Shown here one piece after another: positions 41,318 to 50,423 of a DNA stretch of 64,000 nt. A program made the position numbers and the translations under genes. Positions within the stretch are counted from its first letter, which is position 1; each line of letters opens with the position of its first letter. Under the pieces are notes generated by a model that saw nothing but the letters and a program-made list of their open reading frames with translations, did no database searches and had not been told where the DNA came from. This DNA comes from CAIOGI01 sp964561875. GTDB lineage: Bacteria > Patescibacteriota > Minisyncoccia > Phycocordibacterales > PALSA-1337. The stretch spans positions 26,294 to 90,293 of the forward strand of contig CAZLQL010000002.1 of NCBI GenBank assembly GCA_964561875.1, written 5' to 3'.

Positions 41318-41349
41318 AACAAAAAGCACCGATCGGTGCTTTTTGTTTA
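41318..41349. terminator. Perfect palindromic terminator after the HAD gene
   Basis: AAACAAAAAGCACCGA pairs without mismatch with TCGGTGCTTTTTGTTT. T-runs lie on both strands. It ends the minus-strand SDR-HAD operon just before its stop at 41355. Confidence 0.9.
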
Positions 41350-41354
41350 GTTAA

Positions 41355-41960
41355 TTAAGATATGTCAATACCGATACTTTTAATATATTTAACAAAAGAA
41401 TCACTATTAGTGTAGATAAAACCCTGCATACCAAGAGCAATAGCGCTATCCACATTCACTTTACTATCATCAATAAAAAGAGATTCTCCTGGCTGCGAAT
41501 TTATTTTTTTGAGTGTATGTTCGTAGATATCTTTGTAAGGTTTTACCATACCCACCTCTGATGAGATAACTATTTCATCAAACAAGTCTTTAAACTCAGG
41601 ATAAGTTGGGTATATTTTTCTCTCAAAAAATGAAGCGTTAGCATTGGAAAGGAGGACTGTTTTAAATCCTTTATTTTTTAGTGATTGAATTATTTTTACT
41701 AATCCGTTATCAATACCCAAATAGGAATCAATCTGTTCCCTCATTTCTTCCTTGGTCAAATTAACTCCCTCATACTTCAAGAAATAATCTACAATATCAT
41801 TCTCTGACAATTTACCTAGATCAAACTTTTCAAAAACATTTTTTAAATTTTCATCAACCAATCCTTTTTTGAGTCGATTATCTCTGTACCACCCATTTAA
41901 AACAGGGTCACAAATAACCCCAAAGCAGTCAAATATAATAGTGTTTATTTGAGACTCCAT
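41355..41960 (-). CDS. HAD-IA family hydrolase
   Basis: 201 residues. Motif I is IIFDCFGVICDP, a DxFGV variant in which the second aspartate of the classic DxD is Phe, as in some HAD-IA members. Motif II is TVLLSNANASF, the lysine is in VGMVKPYKDIYEHTL, and motif IV is LFIDDSKVNVDSA. The helical cap (about 15-90) is present. It resembles haloacid dehalogenase-like phosphatases acting on small phosphorylated metabolites. The gene follows the SDR gene by 3 bases, so they form one operon inside the tRNA-Ser island. Confidence 0.85.
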   Translation of the reverse strand: MESQINTIIFDCFGVICDPVLNGWYRDNRLKKGLVDENLKNVFEKFDLGKLSENDIVDYFLKYEGVNLTKEEMREQIDSYLGIDNGLVKIIQSLKNKGFKTVLLSNANASFFERKIYPTYPEFKDLFDEIVISSEVGMVKPYKDIYEHTLKKINSQPGESLFIDDSKVNVDSAIALGMQGFIYTNSDSFVKYIKSIGIDIS

Positions 41961-41963
41961 AAA

Positions 41964-42653
41964 CTATTTACTTGGTCGCTTAATTATCAAATCAACTTCG
42001 GGACTTTCTGATTTTAGATTCGTAATTACTTTTTCTACAACAGTTTCAACTTCCATGTAATCCTTGAGATCATCAGGATATTTTTCCTTATAAATATCTG
42101 TTTGCATACCACCAGGGAATACTCCGTAAACTTTGATATCCGTATCTTGAATTTCCTTGCGGATAGATTCAGTCAAACCTTTGATCGCAAATTTAGACGA
42201 AGCATAAGCAGATATGCCCGGCTTACCATCAAGTCCAGCTGTTGAGTTTATATTTATAATTACACCATTTCCTTGGGTTTTCATTTGAGCCAAAGCCACC
42301 TGACAACCGTAGAAATAACCGAAGAAGTTTATATCAAATAAATTATGTAGTTTCTTAATATCTACTTCTTCAACTAAACTTGGAGCAATTTGGATCCCAG
42401 CATTATTTATCCAACAATCTAATTTGTCGTATTTCTTAATGACATAATCTGCCAGCTTTTTAATATCTTCAGGTGAAGTTACGTCAGCGAGAAAATGATC
42501 TACAGAGAGTTCTTTTGCTGTAGATTCTAAGTGTTCAATTTCATGACTAGAAATGACAACTTGTGCGTTTTCAGCTTTAAATGCCTTAGCGAGAGATTTA
42601 CCAAATCCCTGACTTCCACCTGTTATTACGATAACTTTGTCTTGGATCTTCAT
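41964..42653 (-). CDS. Short-chain dehydrogenase/reductase
   Basis: 229 residues from the ATG at 42653. NAD(P) binding TGGSQGFGKSL (TGxxxGxG), the NNAG motif in WINNAGIQ, the catalytic serine in INSTAG and YASSK (YxxxK) are all present. It is a complete classical SDR with unknown substrate. I chose 42653 over 42662 because TAAAAT ends 7 bases before it and overlaps the upstream ATG. It forms an operon with the HAD gene. The recombinase remnant lies just upstream. Confidence 0.88.
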   Translation of the reverse strand: MKIQDKVIVITGGSQGFGKSLAKAFKAENAQVVISSHEIEHLESTAKELSVDHFLADVTSPEDIKKLADYVIKKYDKLDCWINNAGIQIAPSLVEEVDIKKLHNLFDINFFGYFYGCQVALAQMKTQGNGVIININSTAGLDGKPGISAYASSKFAIKGLTESIRKEIQDTDIKVYGVFPGGMQTDIYKEKYPDDLKDYMEVETVVEKVITNLKSESPEVDLIIKRPSK

Positions 42654-42660
42654 AAAACCC

Positions 42661-42666
42661 ATTTTA
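42661..42666 (-). promoter_or_regulatory. -10-like box of the SDR-HAD operon
   Basis: On the minus strand TAAAAT ends 7 bases before the ATG at 42653. It lies between the recombinase remnant and the SDR gene, so the operon does not depend on the remnant. Confidence 0.45.
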
Positions 42667-42678
42667 TCATTTTTGACC

Positions 42679-43020
42679 CTATTTCTCCAGAGTAATCTTC
42701 TTCTGCGCCAGAAAGATTCTACTCTTCAAACACCCAAGCAATTCTCGTTTCTTTTCGTTTGAACCCTCTTTCAGTACATACTTTGCATATCCTCGAATAT
42801 CTACACTCGGTACGGCAACTTTTTCCTTGGTTCCCAGAAAGAATTTCTGCATCTTTGAAAACTGCTCAAGATCAGCTTTGATCTTTTCCTTAACCTCGAT
42901 TTCATTAAGGGTGATGTTTTCAACTAACTCCTCAAACTGTTTCAATATATCTTTCTCTTCCGTATATAAAGACTTTAATGACTGGACGATTACACAAATA
43001 ATGCAGTAATTGGAGCGCAC
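42679..43020 (-). pseudogene. Serine recombinase, C-terminal remnant
   Basis: About 110 residues with the coiled-coil and tail typical of large serine recombinases of Patescibacteria: LKSLYTEEKDILKQFEELVE, IKADLEQFSKMQKFFLGTKE, VDIRGYAKYVLKEGSNEKKR and LGCLKSRIFLAQKKITLE. The catalytic resolvase domain, the recombinase domain and the zinc ribbon are all missing. The frame opens at GTG with no proper start, and the DNA upstream shows no related sequence. It probably once integrated this island. The family assignment rests on pattern memory only. Confidence 0.55.
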
Positions 43021-43101
43021 GAGATGCGTCGATTAAGATTCTGAAAAAGTGCTAAAATGACCTTACAGGGCTTGTCGGCATTTAGTTCTAACACGACGCT
43101 C

Positions 43102-43249
43102 TCCGCAATGATCCACAAGGAAGCCTAAATGGCTTCCGAGTGGATTATCATTTCGTAAATCGAAGTGATGAGAAAGTCGGAGCGAGCGAAGGCGAGCGAG
43201 ACGGGGTCGCGGGCGAGGCTAGCAAGCCGAGACCTGTGACCGAATCCCT
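43102..43249 (+). repeat. Hairpin element, copy 2
   Basis: It shares with copy 1 (41045-41269) the left block TCCGCAATGATCCAC... with the CCAC/GTGG and ATCATTTCG/CGAAGTGAT hairpins, and the right block GGTCGCGGG ... CCTGTGACC. It lacks about 80 middle bases. Its right end continues CGAATCCCT-AAGGTCTCCGC, which looks like the 3' end of another class II tRNA (acceptor strand GGTCTCC plus G), although no tRNA body is present. TCTCCGC flanks both sides. Confidence 0.7.
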
Positions 43250-43350
43250 AAGGTCTCCGCAACAACAATCCTAACCGAGCATTGCTTAGCAATCACTAGT
43301 ATCGAGGATAAAGATCTGATAATAAACGAGTGTTAAATTTGTAATTGATA

Positions 43351-43356
43351 TATAAT
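43351..43356 (+). promoter_or_regulatory. -10 box for the protease-like gene (leaderless)
   Basis: TATAAT ends exactly 6 bases before the ATG at 43363. It lies inside the upstream in-frame extension (TTG at 43345), which excludes that start. Confidence 0.65.
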
Positions 43357-43362
43357 ATATGT

Positions 43363-45165
43363 ATGTATCAAAATAAAATTAATCTCGAATCTTTTTTTAT
43401 TACTAAATATATCCTTGTCATTTTTTTATTAATCCTATCTATATTTACCTTTGCAAACGCTCAAACAAATAATATTGGTGCTATGCAGTTGAGTCTTGTA
43501 TCAAACCACGAGGATTCTAGTGTTCAAATAAAGATAGATATGACTAAACTTAATTATAAAGACTATTTAAGTCTAGGTGTTTATTGTGTTAAAGAAAATG
43601 GAAAAACTGATTTTGCTGTAAAGAATATATCTCCAGTTTGTGGAAATGTTTTAAATAATATTGAAAATAAGATATATACAACAACAGTCTCAAATCTAAA
43701 TCCAAGTAGTGAATATGAATTTTGTCTAAATGGTACAAGTTCAAAATACACATCAACAGGGAATTTTGAATGTGCAAAGATAAATACACAGTCAAAAAAG
43801 TCTTCAGTTGCAATGATATATATAAATTATGATGTTTCTCAAAATACTAGGAATTTGATTAAAAGATATGAAGATAGTATTCGTCTTTCAAATCCAGACG
43901 TAAGTATTGTCGAATATTCACCACAACAAACCGTATCTAGCAGTGAGCTTTTGGAAAAATTGCGTAATACATACAAGAGTTCAAATTTAAAGTATTTATT
44001 AATGATAGGATTTGATCTACCCGTACCTATGACTCAGGAGTCTGTATATTTTGCTGATCCTTACAGACATTTGTCTATTGATGAAGTAAATATGAAAAGA
44101 GATTTTCTGTATACATTAAACAGTGAAATATCTATATCTGTTATAAAGGCTGAAGATGAAAAAGAAATGCAGGATTATTTCAATCGTCTTCACAGATTTT
44201 ATACAGGTGAATTGAAGTTTGATAAAAAATTGTTTATTGCTGATGCAATGATACCAAGCGAATCATCGATAAACCTTTCAGATGTTCCAGCTCGATACAA
44301 TCTAACCTCAACTGATTATATAAACGGTATAACTTCTTATTATGATTCAAAGGATATTGATATAACAAAATGGCAAAATGATTACCAAAATTTACTGTCA
44401 AAAAGTCATGAAATAACAATAATAAACGCTCATGGTGCAACAAATTTTCATATGCCATGTAGGATGAATGCTTCAAATAATGAACAAGGATGTATCTCAA
44501 GTAGTTTTATAAAAAATACAAAACCAAATTCTCAATTTATAATAGGTGTTTCATGTAATATAGGTAACTTCATGACCAAAGGTTCACCTATGAATGCTTA
44601 TATATTTTCTGGAAATGCTTTGGCTGGATTGGGTGCTGAAGTGCCACTATGGGATCAGAATAGTTATTTAGCAAAGAATCTTTTAAAATCTTTGTCTGAA
44701 GGTGTGCGAATAGGGGATTTGTCTTTAAAAAATGGTTTGGTAGTTATAGGCGATCCATTTTTAAAGATTGGTCTTGTACAAAATTATAAATCAAAAATAG
44801 AGATTGAAGGAATAAAAAGCATGTATCCAGTTTCTGGTGCACCAGGCACAAAGGTGACTTTGACTATTTCAAACCCAGATAATATACCTATCGGTGTCGG
44901 CGATTTTAATTTTGGGTCATATGGTTTAGTTAATTTCTCAAATTCAAACAATACAATTACTTTTAATGTTCCTAAAGATGCAAAATCTGGATATTATGAT
45001 GTCGTTTGGTTCAGTTCAAAAGATTCATATAGTGTTAAATTTAATGTTGTTTCAAGTAATTCTCCTGTATCGATAAACACTTCAGATAAAGAAATGTATA
45101 AATTTGATTTCGGTAGTTTATTATCAAATATTTCTATAGGATTCGGTAATTTGTTTAATAAGTAG
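43363..45165 (+). CDS. Secreted gingipain-like (clan CD) protease with IPT-like domain
   Basis: 600 residues. A signal peptide (YILVIFLLILSIFTFANA) precedes a fibronectin-like segment (to about 140). A caspase/gingipain-like domain follows (about 145-470), with the candidate catalytic His in IINAHGATNFH, the Cys in IGVSCNIGNF, and a closing VVIGDPFLKIGL typical of C25-like peptidases. The C-terminal domain (GIKSMYPVSGAPGTKVTLTI) closely resembles that of the protein at 413. I infer secreted cysteine peptidase activity. The catalytic pair is visible, but the family call was not checked by search. Confidence 0.65.
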   Translation: MYQNKINLESFFITKYILVIFLLILSIFTFANAQTNNIGAMQLSLVSNHEDSSVQIKIDMTKLNYKDYLSLGVYCVKENGKTDFAVKNISPVCGNVLNNIENKIYTTTVSNLNPSSEYEFCLNGTSSKYTSTGNFECAKINTQSKKSSVAMIYINYDVSQNTRNLIKRYEDSIRLSNPDVSIVEYSPQQTVSSSELLEKLRNTYKSSNLKYLLMIGFDLPVPMTQESVYFADPYRHLSIDEVNMKRDFLYTLNSEISISVIKAEDEKEMQDYFNRLHRFYTGELKFDKKLFIADAMIPSESSINLSDVPARYNLTSTDYINGITSYYDSKDIDITKWQNDYQNLLSKSHEITIINAHGATNFHMPCRMNASNNEQGCISSSFIKNTKPNSQFIIGVSCNIGNFMTKGSPMNAYIFSGNALAGLGAEVPLWDQNSYLAKNLLKSLSEGVRIGDLSLKNGLVVIGDPFLKIGLVQNYKSKIEIEGIKSMYPVSGAPGTKVTLTISNPDNIPIGVGDFNFGSYGLVNFSNSNNTITFNVPKDAKSGYYDVVWFSSKDSYSVKFNVVSSNSPVSINTSDKEMYKFDFGSLLSNISIGFGNLFNK

Positions 45166-45194
45166 AATTAGGTTAAATAAAGTAAATAAGGATT

Positions 45195-45848
45195 CTACCT
45201 CGCCAAAGATAAAACATCTACATTTTTGTATCCAGATTTTATGAAAACCTCATAAGCCTGTTTTGCTGTACTTCCTGTAGTCACCACATCATCTATTATG
45301 ACTATTGTTTTATCTTTTATTTCATTATCTATTTCAATAGAGAATATGCCTTTCGATTCTTGTATTCTTTCATTTCGATTTTTTAAGGTTTGCCTATCTT
45401 TATGGATTAATCTCTTTAAGATGTTGTAATTTTTACTAAATATTTTTTCTTTATCTATTTTTATTATTTGATCTATTAGTATTTCACACTGGTTGTATCC
45501 ACGTTCTTTACGTCTCTTTTTTGATATTGGAATAGGGATCAGGATCGCGCCTGATTTATAGGTTTTTAATAAATACTCATATAAATAATATGAAGCAATC
45601 TCTACAGCTTTCTTATTCTTTTTATACTTTATTTGCCAGACAAGTTCTGTGATTATGGGGTGTTTGTATGAATATAAGCTATGTATAAAATCAAAAGGAG
45701 GTGTATTGGCAGGTTTTGTTTCTTTGTAAAAATCAATAATATCAATATTTCTGATCTTTAATTCCATTTCATTTGGTGGAAATATGAAATCGAGTAAAAT
45801 CTGACATACTTTAAACAATCTTGTATGTGTTTTTGATATAAATGTCAT
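45195..45848 (-). CDS. comF: ComF family phosphoribosyltransferase-like protein
   Basis: 217 residues. The region AILIPIPISKKRRKERGYNQ, LKRLIHKDRQTLKNRNERIQ and the PRPP-binding loop IVIIDDVVTTGSTAKQAYEV match ComF/GntX. The usual N-terminal zinc ribbon is missing, since no CxxC is seen in the first 40 residues. ComF is needed for DNA uptake in competent bacteria. Here it is divergent from the pilus operon, consistent with pilus-linked natural transformation. Its start is only 15 bases from the pilM start. Confidence 0.85.
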   Translation of the reverse strand: MTFISKTHTRLFKVCQILLDFIFPPNEMELKIRNIDIIDFYKETKPANTPPFDFIHSLYSYKHPIITELVWQIKYKKNKKAVEIASYYLYEYLLKTYKSGAILIPIPISKKRRKERGYNQCEILIDQIIKIDKEKIFSKNYNILKRLIHKDRQTLKNRNERIQESKGIFSIEIDNEIKDKTIVIIDDVVTTGSTAKQAYEVFIKSGYKNVDVLSLAR

Positions 45849-45850
45849 GA

Positions 45851-45856
45851 TATAAT
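45851..45856 (+). promoter_or_regulatory. -10 box of the pilus operon (leaderless pilM)
   Basis: TATAAT ends 7 bases before the pilM ATG at 45864. It also lies immediately upstream of the divergent comF start, so the two promoters overlap. Confidence 0.65.
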
Positions 45857-45863
45857 ATTTGTT

Positions 45864-46991
45864 ATGAGTTTTCTTAGTAATATTTTATCTGCTTTCTCAA
45901 AGAAGGAACAAAGTGTCTTGGGTATTGATATTGGTTCTTCTGCTATAAAGGTTGTACAAATAAAAAAGAAGAGAGGAAGAGCTGTTCTTGAGACATATGG
46001 AGAATTGGCTCTGGGTCCTTATGCTGGTGTTGAGGTGGGTAGAGCAACTAGCTTGAGTAATGAAAAGATTATAGAGGCTTTAAAAGATATTTTAAGAGAA
46101 GCAAAGACAACTACTTTAAATGCGGGTGTTGCATTACCACTCTCTTCTAGTTTGATTTCATTTATAAATCTTCCGAGTGTACCTGGTAAACAAATGGCAG
46201 AAGTTGTGGCTCTTGAGGCTAGAAAATATATACCTGTTCCAATGAATGAAGTAATGCTCGACTGGTCACCAGTTCCAAAAGAAGATGTGGTGCCAAGTAG
46301 TGATGAACAAATAAAAGATGATTCAAAAAACTCTGTTAAACAGCAAACACAAGATGTATTGATAGTGGCAATTCATAATGAATATTTATCAAACTATCAA
46401 AGCATAACTCAAGGCGCATCCATTGTACCATCATTTTATGAAATAGAATTGTTCAGTTCAATTCGTGCAGTTGTCGAACAAGGTATACAGACAGTAATGA
46501 TACTTGATATGGGTGCAAGACTTACAAAACTATATATTGTTGAGAGAGGTGTTCTAAGAGCTTCGCATATCATAAATAAAGGATCTCAAGATATAACTTT
46601 GGCTTTATCTCAAGCATTGAGTATAAGTGTAAATGAGGCTGAAAATCTAAAAAGAGTGCATGGTTTAAAGGGTGGTCCTGAACAAAAGGAATTAACAGAA
46701 ATAATAACTGTAAATCTAGACTATATATTTTATGAAGCAAATACTACCTTGTTAAATTATCAAAGAAAATATTCAAAAAATATTTCAAAAGTTATTCTTA
46801 CAGGGGGAGGGGTCTTGCTTAAGGGATTTATAGATCTAGCAAAGATCAGTTTTCAGAGCGATATCGTATATGCAGATCCATTCGGTAGGTTGGAGTCACC
46901 TGCATTTCTTGAACAAGAGTTTAAAGAGGCTGGACCTGAATTTTCAGTTGCTATAGGTATAGCACTAAGGAAACTTTCTGAAAACGGATAA
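45864..46991 (+). CDS. pilM: Type IV pilus assembly protein PilM
   Basis: 375 residues. An actin-like ATPase fold: VLGIDIGSSAIKVVQIKKKR (phosphate 1), IKVILDMGARLTKLYIVERG-like region (read as VMILDMGARLTKLYIVERG), and KVILTGGGVLLKGFIDLAK (adenosine motif). PilM sits in the cytoplasm and links the pilus platform to PilN. It is the first gene of the pilus cluster. The overall order M-N-O-P-B-T-C follows. Confidence 0.93.
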   Translation: MSFLSNILSAFSKKEQSVLGIDIGSSAIKVVQIKKKRGRAVLETYGELALGPYAGVEVGRATSLSNEKIIEALKDILREAKTTTLNAGVALPLSSSLISFINLPSVPGKQMAEVVALEARKYIPVPMNEVMLDWSPVPKEDVVPSSDEQIKDDSKNSVKQQTQDVLIVAIHNEYLSNYQSITQGASIVPSFYEIELFSSIRAVVEQGIQTVMILDMGARLTKLYIVERGVLRASHIINKGSQDITLALSQALSISVNEAENLKRVHGLKGGPEQKELTEIITVNLDYIFYEANTTLLNYQRKYSKNISKVILTGGGVLLKGFIDLAKISFQSDIVYADPFGRLESPAFLEQEFKEAGPEFSVAIGIALRKLSENG

Positions 46992-47061
46992 AGATATACA
47001 CAGTTTCATTAAACGCAAGTATTTTTGTGTAGTATAATATTGATAATAGCTGTTTTTAAAT

Positions 47062-47763
47062 ATGGAGACAAAATTTCAAACTTCATTTATTCCCAAAAAG
47101 CCCTTAACTACAGATGGTAGTAGTAAGGTTATTCCTAGTCACTCATCTGGTGGTACTAGTATATTTATGATAATTGGGGTGTTGGTATTTATAGCTTCTG
47201 TTGCAGGTGCAGTATTTTCTGTTGTATGGAAGGGTGTTCTAATAAATTCACAAAAACAATACAAGATTTCACTAGCTAGAAATAAAGAAAGTTTCAATAT
47301 TTCACTAATAGAAGATCTAAAGAAGGCAAGTGCAAAACTAGATTTAACTAGAAACCTGGTAAAGTCACACGCTTCAGTTTCTGAAGTGTTCAATATAATA
47401 GGTGCTTTAACTATCGAAGGTGTGAGATTTGATAATCTTTCATACGATGGCCCAACTGGTAATGGAGAAAGTGGAACTTTGGCAAAAGTTAGTCTAAAGG
47501 GAGTTGCAAAGGGATACAGTAGTATAGCTTTTCAATCAGATGTATTTGGTAAATCAAGTCAACTCGGTACAAATAAGGTTATAAAAAATCCTTTATTATC
47601 TGATATGTCTCTAGATCAAAATGGAAATGTTGCATTCAATTTTTCTGCAAACATTGATCCGCAACTATTTACCTATGAAAAGGTTCATGGTGATCAGTTT
47701 AAGTCAGAAAGTGTAGAACAGGATAATTCAGCAAATGCTTCTGATGCATTAAATAATAATTAA
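47062..47763 (+). CDS. pilN: PilN-like pilus assembly membrane protein
   Basis: 233 residues. A cytoplasmic N-terminus of about 30 residues (FIPKKPLTTD) is followed by one membrane helix (about 33-55, TSIFMIIGVLVFIASVAGAVFSVV) and an extracytoplasmic domain with a coiled start (SLIEDLKKASAKLDLTRNLV). The layout and the position between pilM and pilO match PilN, although this one is longer than usual. It would bind PilM through the N-terminal segment. Confidence 0.75.
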   Translation: METKFQTSFIPKKPLTTDGSSKVIPSHSSGGTSIFMIIGVLVFIASVAGAVFSVVWKGVLINSQKQYKISLARNKESFNISLIEDLKKASAKLDLTRNLVKSHASVSEVFNIIGALTIEGVRFDNLSYDGPTGNGESGTLAKVSLKGVAKGYSSIAFQSDVFGKSSQLGTNKVIKNPLLSDMSLDQNGNVAFNFSANIDPQLFTYEKVHGDQFKSESVEQDNSANASDALNNN

Positions 47764-47767
47764 TAGT

Positions 47768-48334
47768 ATGAATAAAAATATAACAGCTGTAATACTAATA
47801 ATTTTGGCAGGAGGTATATATTTTACCTTCACAAGTAGTAAACTTGCTGAGCTTAAGACTATTCAAGCTGTAAATGATCAATATCAAGAAGCAATAAAGA
47901 ATTCTGAAAATCTAATAAAAGTGAGAGATGAAGTAAATGCAAAGTACAGCTCGATTTCTATTGAAGATAGAGAAAGATTAAATAAATTATTACCAAACAC
48001 AGTAGACAATGTGAGATTGATAATTGATGTAAAGGATAATATTGCATCAAAGCATGGCCTATTTCTTAAGGGTATAAAGACTACATCACCAGAAGCTACT
48101 ATGGCTTTAAATGCGCCTGCAAATAGAGGTGGTAGTCCAAGTACACCATCAAGCTATGGTACAGTAACTCTATCTTTTGATGTTACAACTACTTATGAAA
48201 CATTCCTATCATTTTTAAATGACCTTGAATCTAGTCTTAGAATAATGGATGTTTCTAAATTATCTGTAAAATCAAATCCAAATGGACAGTATGATTTTTC
48301 AGTAGAAATAAAAACATATTGGTTAAAAGAATAA
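47768..48334 (+). CDS. pilO: PilO-like pilus assembly protein
   Basis: 188 residues. One N-terminal membrane helix (ITAVILIILAGGIYFTF), a coiled coil (about 25-65, ELKTIQAVNDQYQEAIKNSE) and a ferredoxin-like domain (VTLSFDVTTTYETFLSFLND, YDFSVEIKTYWLK) match PilO, the partner of PilN in the inner-membrane platform. It lies 4 bases after pilN and 1 base before the next gene. Confidence 0.8.
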   Translation: MNKNITAVILIILAGGIYFTFTSSKLAELKTIQAVNDQYQEAIKNSENLIKVRDEVNAKYSSISIEDRERLNKLLPNTVDNVRLIIDVKDNIASKHGLFLKGIKTTSPEATMALNAPANRGGSPSTPSSYGTVTLSFDVTTTYETFLSFLNDLESSLRIMDVSKLSVKSNPNGQYDFSVEIKTYWLKE

Positions 48335-48335
48335 T

Positions 48336-48695
48336 ATGAATAATTCATCATCAAAAAATGGAATAATAGTTCTCGTAGTGGCAATAGTGTTTATTGGTGG
48401 TATTTACTTTTACATGAACGGAAACCCAAGTGGTGATTCAATAAACTCTCTTTCAGCTTCTAGTTTAGATGCTGATGCGGCAAAAGAAGGGGCAGAAATA
48501 TTGACACTTCTATCACAGATAAAGTCATTGAGAATCGATACTTCTATATTTAGTGACCCAGTATATAAAACTCTTATAGATTATACTGTAGAAGTACCCC
48601 CACAAAATATCGGTAAAAAGAATCCTTTTGCAAACTTTGTTGGTACAACTGTAGTTGAGACTAAAACGACTGTTAACCCTAGAACAGGGAGATAA
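48336..48695 (+). CDS. Small pilus-cluster membrane protein, PilP-like by position
   Basis: 119 residues. One membrane helix (GIIVLVVAIVFIGGIYFYM) is followed by an extracytoplasmic part with LTLLSQIKSLRIDTSIFSDP and a Pro-rich ending (VPPQNIGKKNPFANF). The LDxxxFxxPxYxxLxD and P...GR.NPF patterns are common in short proteins after PilO in Patescibacteria. PilP itself is a lipoprotein, and no lipobox is present here, so the equivalence is positional. It starts 1 base after pilO. Confidence 0.55.
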   Translation: MNNSSSKNGIIVLVVAIVFIGGIYFYMNGNPSGDSINSLSASSLDADAAKEGAEILTLLSQIKSLRIDTSIFSDPVYKTLIDYTVEVPPQNIGKKNPFANFVGTTVVETKTTVNPRTGR

Positions 48696-48707
48696 AATAC
48701 TAAAATT

Positions 48708-50423
48708 ATGAGTATTATAGACATACTCCTTTCAAAAAATTTGATATCAAAAGGTGATATCAAAGAAATAAAAGATAGAACAGGTAAGGGAGAAATCCTG
48801 GATCAAGTTCTTATTGAACGTGGAATAAAACCAGAAGAAATAGTAAAAGCTAGAGGTGAATTTTTAAATATTCCAGTAAAGTCTTTGGGCGATACTACAG
48901 TACCTTTTGAAGCTTTGGATTATATACCAGAAGAATCTGCTGCACATTACAAATTTGTTCCTATTGGTATAAAAGATGGAACACTTGAAGTTGGAATAGT
49001 GGATCCAGACAATATTGAAGCTCGAGATGCGCTAAATTTTATCGTCGCAAAGAAAAATATTCCTTACAAGATATACATAATCAGTGTTGATGATTTTAAT
49101 AAAGTAATCGAATCATATAAAGGAATTTCTGGTGAAGTATCAAAGGCACTTTCTGAACTAGAAACTGTTCTATCTGTAGATAAAGAGGGTACAGTAGATA
49201 AAAAAGATGCAAAAACAGATCCAAAATCTGAAGCTTTTATAATTGAAGATGCGCCTGTTGTAAAGATTGTGGCAACAATAGTTAGGTATGCAACAGAGGG
49301 AAATGCATCTGACGTCCACATAGAACGTATGTACGATAAGGTTAGAGTACGTTTCCGTGTTGATGGAGTTTTGAATACTAGTCTAGTTTTACCATCGCAA
49401 GTTCATGAAGCAGTAGTAGCAAGAATAAAAGTGCTTTCAAATATGAAGCTCGATGAAAAGAGAAAACCTCAAGATGGTCGTTTTTCTGCTCGTATAGACG
49501 GAAGAAAGATAGATTTTCGTGTATCTACTTTCCCTGCGTATTATGGAGAAAAGGTTGTGATGCGTATTCTGGATCAAGAAAAAGGTGTAAAAAAACTAGA
49601 TGATATGTATATAACCAAAAAGAATTTGGATTATATAAAAGAAGCGATACAGAGACCTTACGGACTTATACTTATAACTGGACCTACTGGATCAGGAAAA
49701 TCTACAACCCTTTATTCTATGTTAAATGAAGTAGATAAAGAGAGTACAAACGTACTTTCTCTAGAAGATCCTGTTGAATACAACATGGAAGGGGTAAGTC
49801 AGTCTCAAGTTAGACCTGAGATCGGTTATACATTTGCATCAGGATTGCGTACCACTCTAAGACAAGACCCAGATGTGATCATGGTGGGAGAGATCAGAGA
49901 TAGAGAAACGGCTCAACTTGCGGTGCAAGCTGCTCTTACAGGTCACCTTGTGTTTTCAACACTTCACACCAATAATGCTGCAGGTGTTATACCGCGTCTT
50001 ATAGATATGGGTGTAGATCCTTATCTTATTGCACCTACTCTTATTATGGCCATTGCGCAGAGACTTGTTGGTTTGCTTTGTCCTGGAGCGGGTAAACTCG
50101 TACCAGTAGAGGGAAGTTTGAAAAAGATAATTGATAAACAATTCGAAGATTTGCCAGAAGAATATAGAAAAGATATTCCATTTTCAAATGAAGTTTATGA
50201 AATAGCCCCAACACCAGAATGTCCTAGAGGTACAAAAGGTCGTACCTCGGTTCTAGAAGTATTTAAAATGGATAAAGATATTGAAAATGTAATCCTTAAG
50301 AGTCCGACAGAATTGGAAATATCAAAAATACTTAGAAAGAAGGGAATGTTGACTATGAAAGAAGATGCGATGATAAAAGCTTTCCAGAAAATTATCCCCT
50401 TTGAGGAAGTAAATAAACTCTAG
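48708..50423 (+). CDS. pilB: Type IV pilus extension ATPase PilB
   Basis: 571 residues. The N-terminal GspE_N domain (about 1-150) precedes the ATPase core. Walker A is ITGPTGSGKSTTLYSM, the Asp box is VLSLEDPVEYNMEGVSQSQV, Walker B is DPDVIMVGEIRDRETA, and the His box is GHLVFSTLHTNNAAG. The usual four-cysteine zinc site of PilB is reduced: only LLCPGAG and PTPECPRG remain. It powers pilus assembly. Confidence 0.96.
   Translation: MSIIDILLSKNLISKGDIKEIKDRTGKGEILDQVLIERGIKPEEIVKARGEFLNIPVKSLGDTTVPFEALDYIPEESAAHYKFVPIGIKDGTLEVGIVDPDNIEARDALNFIVAKKNIPYKIYIISVDDFNKVIESYKGISGEVSKALSELETVLSVDKEGTVDKKDAKTDPKSEAFIIEDAPVVKIVATIVRYATEGNASDVHIERMYDKVRVRFRVDGVLNTSLVLPSQVHEAVVARIKVLSNMKLDEKRKPQDGRFSARIDGRKIDFRVSTFPAYYGEKVVMRILDQEKGVKKLDDMYITKKNLDYIKEAIQRPYGLILITGPTGSGKSTTLYSMLNEVDKESTNVLSLEDPVEYNMEGVSQSQVRPEIGYTFASGLRTTLRQDPDVIMVGEIRDRETAQLAVQAALTGHLVFSTLHTNNAAGVIPRLIDMGVDPYLIAPTLIMAIAQRLVGLLCPGAGKLVPVEGSLKKIIDKQFEDLPEEYRKDIPFSNEVYEIAPTPECPRGTKGRTSVLEVFKMDKDIENVILKSPTELEISKILRKKGMLTMKEDAMIKAFQKIIPFEEVNKL

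Noticed and set aside
43000..43110. A tRNA gene before hairpin element copy 2
   Set aside because: The left flank cannot be folded into D, anticodon and T arms; only the right flank of the element resembles a tRNA 3' end.
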